From contig OY744616.1 in assembly GCA_963556255.1 (NCBI GenBank), positions 36,930,545 through 36,994,544 of the forward strand: a stretch of 64,000 bases of DNA, given 5' to 3'. Position 1 is the first letter of the stretch; each line of letters begins with the position of its first letter. A program made the translations under genes and the position numbers. Positions 35,105-64,000 of this stretch are shown piece after piece. Under the pieces are notes generated by a model. That model did no database searches. It saw only the letters and a list, made by a program, of their open reading frames with translations, and was not told the origin of the DNA. The stretch is from Allolobophora icterica (taxonomy: Eukaryota > Annelida > Clitellata > Crassiclitellata > Lumbricidae).

Positions 35105-35250
35105 TGTACGTTAATTGCATTCATTTATTGCCGAGTTCGCTACGGGAGATATTGGACTAGAAATCTTTGGATATTTTTATGTCTTGGCGGGAATTGCAAC
35201 CTCCAACTTACGAGTTAAAGGTCCAACACGCTCACCACTTAGGAATAGTT
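35105..35250 (-). mobile_element. Diverged tRNA-derived SINE
   Basis: Minus strand AAGTGGTGAGCGTGTTGGAC and GGTTGCAATTCCCGCC at tRNA-like spacing; related in layout to 33240-33463. Confidence 0.45.
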
Positions 35251-35289
35251 TACAGTAGATTAATTAATTGGTAATCACCATCTGACTCT

Positions 35290-35352
35290 TATTTTATCTG
35301 AGTAGTTCTCTTAAAGAGGCGCTATATAAATCTACGAATGAATGAATGAATT
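35290..35352 (+). mobile_element. LINE/SINE 3' tail relic
   Basis: CTGAGTAGTTCTCTTAAAGA then GGCGCTATATAAATCTACGA and GAAT units. Confidence 0.65.
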
Positions 35353-36220
35353 AGATAGGGCTACCTGGCTACTACAGTATGTGCTAATACGCGATGCCTT
35401 GAAAATGTTCTTATATTAGATTACGATAAAATAAGAGTCAGATGGTGATTTGCTTATCGTCACAACTGGACCGGACGATGGCCAGTAGCTACTGCGAGCA
35501 CATCATTTTTGCATGGATGATGTGCTCGCTTGCTTTGGTTTTCATCATACTAAGGATATCGTTAGAACGCATATCACGTCCAAAGCTTCATCAACGCTAT
35601 CGTTAACACTATACCCTTCTTCACAATCATCACAAATACATCATCAGCAGCAGCATCAGCATCATCAATATGAATTCAACATCAATATCATCATCAGTTC
35701 ATGATCATCATCGTCGTCGTCAATTCATTATCATCGTCGCCTTCTTCGTAATTAGCATAATTAGCGGTAGAGGCAACAGGATTTGACGCGTAGATGTCTT
35801 GCATAAACGTGCGTACCTTAAATAACCGTAGATTGTGACTCATTTCTTCCGGCTTAGAACCTGCGGGCGGCGCGGCCCTCTGAGCTCGATGATTCTACAG
35901 AACCAGTGAAACGAGCATACCATACATCATACATGCGCAGGAAATGACCGATTGTAAAGCTGGTTGCTTGTCGATTTAACCGGAGACAAAACGAGGACAT
36001 TCAGAGAGACAAAGAGGGAGACACAGACCAGGTGGGAGAATCAATTAGAAAGTTAATATAAAAGTGGTTTAAAGTACTTTGAGTAAAGTTCAGACTAGAT
36101 ATTTGTTATCTACAGTCATCGGATGATTAGTTTACCTATGTGCATTAAATGAATCGCAAATACGAATAATAAAAATGAGAATGCTGCATAAGAGTTGTTT
36201 TATCGATCAAAATAGATAGC
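35353..36220. other. 3' flank of gene B
   Basis: Holds the gene B 3' UTR. No canonical AATAAA was found near the stop on the minus strand; ATAAAA at 36198-36203 is the closest candidate. ATC-rich simple sequence at 35640-35740. Confidence 0.4.
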
Positions 36221-59066
<22,846 letters not shown>

Positions 59067-59115
59067 CTCGATAGGTCTTTGTTCTCACCTCGTTCAGTCG
59101 AAAGTTGAATGACAC
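59067..59115 (-). other. Conserved 5' UTR segment before the gene B ATG
   Basis: GTGTCATTCAACTTTCGACT is identical in gene A (in 16628-16673), with a possible CAG acceptor just upstream in both. The tract before that acceptor is not pyrimidine-rich, so the exact exon start is uncertain. Confidence 0.4.
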
Positions 59116-60020
59116 CTGGCCTCGTAACGCGCCGTCCAAAACTTGTGAAGCAGATCGGCTATTACAGAAATAAACGCATAACCAAAAAGCGTCAACTTTT
59201 AAGACGTTTAAAGTTACTGCTACCTAAAAGATCCTGATGCGTTCCAGTGCAGTCGTTTATTGCGCTTTGCTTGAACAAAAATGTATAAGATCTACTAAAA
59301 TATTATAGGCCTCCTACTGAGACTGAAAAGCATTTCCCATCTTCTACTAAGGCAGAGAATGTTAGGACGTGAAATTCTCTTCTATGATATGACCTGCTTA
59401 GAATTTCTTGAGAAACGGAAATCTAGAATGAAGCAACTGCTATTTTGTGAAAGTGAAAAAGCTACGATTCTTAAAGTGACGAAAAGCTGACCGACTATTT
59501 AAATACTTTCAGTTTCTGCAGTTAATGCCTTTACAGCGGCTAAACCTCTGAAGATTTTACATGCAGCTTAGAGAATTTTTATCTACTTTATCCATTCTAA
59601 AAATCGTTCAGTCTTAGTCTTATTCGTTGCTCATATCAAAAATTTGTTTGCCCTTCAAAAGTTACGCCGCATTGTGCAAAAACAACCAACTAAACTAAAG
59701 TATTTTCGAATTCGGCAAAAATACTAATCATGTAAAAGGAAACGCTTATTAAGCCTCATTCATTTCTTTTCTTAAAACAGACCTTTTCTTTCTAATGCTT
59801 TTTAAGTTTATTATCCTTTTACATCGAAATTTTATCAAAAGTATTTTTAACTAGCTTATAGGATTTCTATTGAGCACAATATTTGCACTGCATATTATGT
59901 CAAATTTCGTAATATTTTAAGCATTTTTAAGTAATAGAAATTCGTGTTAGCCTGAGTTTCCTAGCCTTGTAATAGGAAAAGCGTTCATGCTGCAGCAACA
60001 GCAGATTCGATCACACTCAC

Positions 60021-60039
60021 CTACGCAACCGTTCTGTAC
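60021..60039 (-). other. Putative 5' non-coding leader exon of gene B
   Basis: About 19 nt ending TTGCGTAG|GTGAGT at 60021; the upper end is inferred from the TATA distance. The leader intron would run from 60020 to about 59116. Confidence 0.45.
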
Positions 60040-60062
60040 AGACGAAGTTGGAGAAGCGTCGA

Positions 60063-60069
60063 TTTTATA
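60063..60069 (-). promoter_or_regulatory. Putative TATA box of gene B
   Basis: TATAAAA on the minus strand with a donor (GTAG|GTGAGT) 42 nt downstream, matching gene A spacing to within a base. A CACCTG E-box lies at 60325-60330. CCAAAATTAAA (60284-60294) is also present upstream of gene A (17623-17633). Confidence 0.55.
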
Positions 60070-60129
60070 TCATCCCGTCTCCAGGGGTCCTCTCCAGACG
60101 GCTTCACAGCCCGTCAGACCAAGCGATCT

Positions 60130-60275
60130 GCACGGGCACTCCCTCTCTCTCTCTGTGTGTCTTTCTGTTTGTCTTACTCTGTCTGTGCCTGTCTTTCTGT
60201 CTGTCACCTTGTTTGTTTCTCTTGCTCTGTCACTGTCTATTTCTCCGTCTCTCTCTCCCTCTGTCTCTCTCCTCT
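60130..60275. repeat. (CTGT/CTCT)n stretch upstream of gene B
   Basis: Pyrimidine-rich CTCTCTGTCTGT sequence between the TATA box and the CCAAAATTAAA motif shared with gene A. Confidence 0.8.
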
Positions 60276-60299
60276 GTCTGTACCCAAAATTAAACAACC

Positions 60300-61620
60300 A
60301 CTCTGAAGACGATGTCAGAGGCGCCACCTGGCGTGTCCCGCGCGAGGGCCATTCCTCAACGTGGTCCACGATCCTATTACTACCAGCCACCAGCAGCCGA
60401 AGCAGCCGAGGTATTTTTACCACCACAGCCGATCGGTAAGGTCTGAAGCAGACGAAGAGGACGAAGAGAAGGAGGGAGAGACGATGAAGAAGGACGACTG
60501 GTGGCGGCCGATGACTACCTGGCTCTTCGGTCGGACGGGCGGTCGGACCAGCGGGAGACCGGATTTAGCAAAGACTTCGGTGGAGCTTGAATTGACGCGG
60601 CGTAGGCCGACGGAGAGGGGGAAGACAGGGAGACATAGAGACGGGCGGCAGGGGCAGGGGAGACAGAGAGAGTTAGAGGAGAGACTCATTCCTGGCGTCG
60701 TATTATTAGCCAATGGTTGAGTGTAAACAAGGTGTGGCTAGTATCAGGGACTGCATCGGCCCATCATAACTATAGTGCACCGTGAATTATTTCCATACGG
60801 GTGAATTATATTCCTACGGGTGAATTATGTTGACATCCATTCTAATGCAAACACCTTATTATCAAACAAACCGCATATCGTCGGCAGATATGAAAGGATT
60901 CTATCAAGAAGCACAGGTAAACTGCTTTTGCAGTCTCTCTCTCTGTCTATCTGTCTCTCTCTGTCTCTCTCTGTTTTTCTATGTACCTGCCCTGCACCCA
61001 CCACCTCCCCACCGTCTCCGTTTTTACCATAATTCATCTCCCAAAGTCTATTAAGTCATTTCAAACAGACCTACCGGCACTGAATAATTTAGCGCATTTC
61101 AAGTTCTAATCAGTGGCGCTGGGTATTTGTTTCAGTTCGTATGGCACAGATAGCGAGTACGATATCTGAAAAACATCTGAAAATCGGGACCTTGAAAGAG
61201 TTTGAAACCCAGGAAATGGGCCAGATGGCAAGATAACATTATAAATTGCACAACGAAGTTTGGTGAACTTCTGAGGTAATTTCCAAGCTGGAATTCATCA
61301 CGACGAACACAGAAATAAGTAAGTAAGTAAGTTAACATAAAAGTAGGTAATTGGGTAAGTAAGTAAGCAAGTTAACAGGCAAGCAAGCAAGCAGACAAGT
61401 AAGCGAGCAAGTAATGTACCATTTATTTGCATCTGAATACCATAAGTTCTAAATAATACCATTTCTAAATTTAGAGACGGAAAGGGGGAAAGTGAGTGGA
61501 GTTTCGCTGAAGTCGACGCACAAGATTTTTATACACATAATGAAAGTTTTACACCGCGTTGTACTTCAGTAGGTTAGGCCTATAATGCGGGCATGTTACA
61601 GTCAACCATGATTGAAACAC
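60300..61620. other. Upstream flank of gene B
   Basis: GC-richer to about 60720 (possible promoter), then unremarkable DNA with TAAG units at 61318-61375. The direct repeat GTGAATTATNTTCCNTACGG occurs at 60782-60830. Confidence 0.4.
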
Positions 61621-61621
61621 T

Positions 61622-61983
<362 letters not shown>

Positions 61984-62035
61984 AACAAATTTTATTATTT
62001 AAAATGAACCATCAGACACTTTGAAACTGACTTAG

Positions 62036-62039
<4 letters not shown>

Positions 62040-62111
<72 letters not shown>

Positions 62112-62166
62112 GTTGTTGCTGTTGTTGTTGTTATTATTATTATAATAATAATAATAATAATAATAA

Positions 62167-62199
<33 letters not shown>

Positions 62200-62200
62200 G
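62040..62200. repeat. (TTA)n arrays
   Basis: TTA run, a TTG-containing middle, ATAATA inversion, second TTA run. Confidence 0.93.
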
Positions 62201-62214
62201 TTTTTTCCCGAGGT

Positions 62215-62308
62215 ACAGGAGTCTAAAAAATTATGCTAGGAGCTGTTGTTGAATGTCTGAAAAATCAGGCCTCGTCCTCCGCAACATCAGTCTCTCTATT
62301 ATTATTAC

Positions 62309-62371
<63 letters not shown>

Positions 62372-62536
62372 CATTATTATTATTATTATTATTATTATTT
62401 TTTTTTGGGCCCTGAGGTACTTCATTCCCTCAGGGACTTAGAAATTATTAGTGTAATTATTCTGGAACGGCTACCCCTCTTCAGTATCGGACACAGCCTT
62501 GCCAAAGGAGCCGCTGAATGCCACGGCATTAGGCCC

Positions 62537-62606
<70 letters not shown>

Positions 62607-62620
62607 GTTATTATTATTGT
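62215..62620. mobile_element. Retroelement 3' debris between TTA arrays
   Basis: CAGGAGTCTAAAAAATTA ... GCTAGGAGCTGTTGTTGAAT also occurs at 58420-58465, each next to a TTA array; (TTA)n at 62299-62399 and 62536-62618. Class uncertain. Confidence 0.5.
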
Positions 62621-62659
62621 TATACAAATGATTATTTAACAGTAATGATTAAATGATCT

Positions 62660-62980
62660 GAAGCGCCATCTCAACGTCACTCAGACAGGTGTCAATGTCC
62701 TGGAGAGGCAGATGGCGTTCCCTCGTTGCAGAGTCACCGAAATCCGTTGGAGCAAATACGATGTTTCCAGTGGATCGTGAGTTGCGTCCGTTATTCGGCT
62801 TCCCAACTCCATTACGAACTGTAGACCATCACCGCTCCAAGAACCGCCCGTCTCCAAGGCGATCGCAAAAAAGGCATGGGTGTTCGTTATGGCTGAGTAT
62901 TTCGCCCTCTTGGACCGTACTGAACGTTCCGCGGCTTCGCCAGCCCCGATGGATGTGTGGGCAAGATGGGAAGTGGCGTA

Positions 62981-62985
<5 letters not shown>
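62660..62985 (-). mobile_element. Retroelement ORF C-terminus
   Basis: Minus-strand frame KRAKYSAITNTHAFFAIALE, TGGSWSGDGLQFVMELGSRI, LLQRISVTLQRGNAICL and a stop. The ETxGxW..ELG.R...QR.S...QRGNA pattern is that of C-termini of reverse-transcriptase proteins common in marine invertebrates. Confidence 0.65.
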
Positions 62986-63360
<375 letters not shown>

Positions 63361-63408
63361 ATTATAAACGAATGAATTCTGAACATCTGGATTGCAATAA
63401 CACAATGC

Positions 63409-63410
<2 letters not shown>

Positions 63411-63465
<55 letters not shown>

Positions 63466-63470
63466 ATATG
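63411..63470. repeat. (AT)n microsatellite
   Basis: AT dinucleotides with one break. Confidence 0.95.
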
Positions 63471-63479
63471 TTACAGGCA

Positions 63480-63680
63480 ATTCGTAAAACCAGGGATTTT
63501 GTAAAATCCCTGAAATTTTTAGGTACTTTGTAAAATCCCTGATTCACTCAGGCACTTTACAAAATCCCTGAAAAAACCAGGGATTTTGTAAAATCCCTGA
63601 AATCAGACGACGAAAATTTGACAGATTGCCTGAAATGAAAATTTTACCGATTGCCTGAAAATTTGACAGATTGCCTGAAA
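63480..63680. repeat. Fold-back repeat cluster
   Basis: Near-palindromic units built from CAGGGATTTTG and TAAAATCCCTG at 63491-63512 and 63578-63599, partial ones at 63520-63545 and 63552-63572, then direct repeats of GAAAATTTGACAGATTGCCT (63611, 63655). Another partial unit at 63790-63812. Confidence 0.85.
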
Positions 63681-63892
63681 TGAAAATGACGAACATAATC
63701 GAAGTTTATTACGCAAACAAACCTTATTTTCAAAGGATTGAGAGTTTTAGATGGTATTTTATTTTAAGTTTAGTTCTCATGTTGTACAACCAGGAATTTT
63801 GTAAAATGTCTGACAGTTTATTATGCGAACAAGTCTTATTTTCAAACGATTACCATTTTTAGATGGTATTTTATTTTAAGTTCAGTTCGACA

Positions 63893-64000
63893 TCAGTTTT
63901 TGTTTTCACACGACATGCTCGAATGGCATCGACTGTTGCACTTTACTTTCCCTTTGAAGCATTTGCCCCTATTTGTCTTGCAGCGTCCAGCCCCTGCACA
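63893..64000 (-). CDS. Cys-rich C-terminus of a transposon protein, partial
   Basis: Minus-strand frame entering from the window edge: CAGAGRCKTNRGKCFKGKVK, CNSRCH, SCENKN, stop (63895-63893). The C..G.CKT.R.KC.K....C...CH....C.NK spacing resembles the short zinc-binding tail on integrase-like proteins of Ginger-type and related DNA transposons. The fold-back cluster downstream would then be its end. Only 35 residues are visible. Confidence 0.5.
   Translation of the reverse strand, partial: CAGAGRCKTNRGKCFKGKVKCNSRCHSSMSCENKN

Overview
This is eukaryotic, intron-rich, AT-rich DNA from an animal. It holds two head-to-tail copies of a striated-muscle-type (class II) myosin heavy chain gene, both on the minus strand. 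The invertebrate-type myosin sequence and the load of LINE, SINE and hAT debris suggest a marine invertebrate. I lean to an echinoderm or other ambulacrarian, but a lophotrochozoan is not excluded. No bacterial or viral genes were seen.

Layout, in the order of transcription (high to low coordinates). (1) 63.9-60.1 kb: upstream flank of gene B, with a Cys-rich transposon ORF end and fold-back repeats at the window edge, many (TTA)n arrays, a SINE and LINE debris, then a putative TATA box and a tiny leader exon at about 60.02 kb. (2) 59066-36221: gene B, complete, 33 coding exons. The exon lengths sum to 5871 nt (1956 residues plus stop) and every intron phase agrees. (3) 36.2-17.6 kb: an 18-19 kb intergenic block of minisatellites, LINE 3' ends, tRNA-derived SINEs and two hAT-like MITEs with target duplications. 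(4) About 17.54 kb to 1: gene A, with a TATA box and leader exon placed as in gene B, then 24 complete coding exons and part of the 25th. The rest of its rod lies beyond position 1.

Both genes encode the whole motor (P-loop, switch I, switch II, SH1/SH2 cysteines, converter), the IQ region and the start of the rod, with identical exon borders and phases. They differ mainly in the N-terminus, loop 1, loop 2, relay-adjacent and converter positions and scattered heptad positions. Some introns are almost identical between the copies while others cannot be aligned by eye, which suggests gene conversion or uneven decay after tandem duplication. One LINE fragment occupies the same intron in both genes, so it predates the duplication; a SINE beside it is in gene B only, so it came later.

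Exon borders were placed by hand from GT/AG signals, phase and comparison of the two copies. TE family names rest on pattern recognition, not on a database search.
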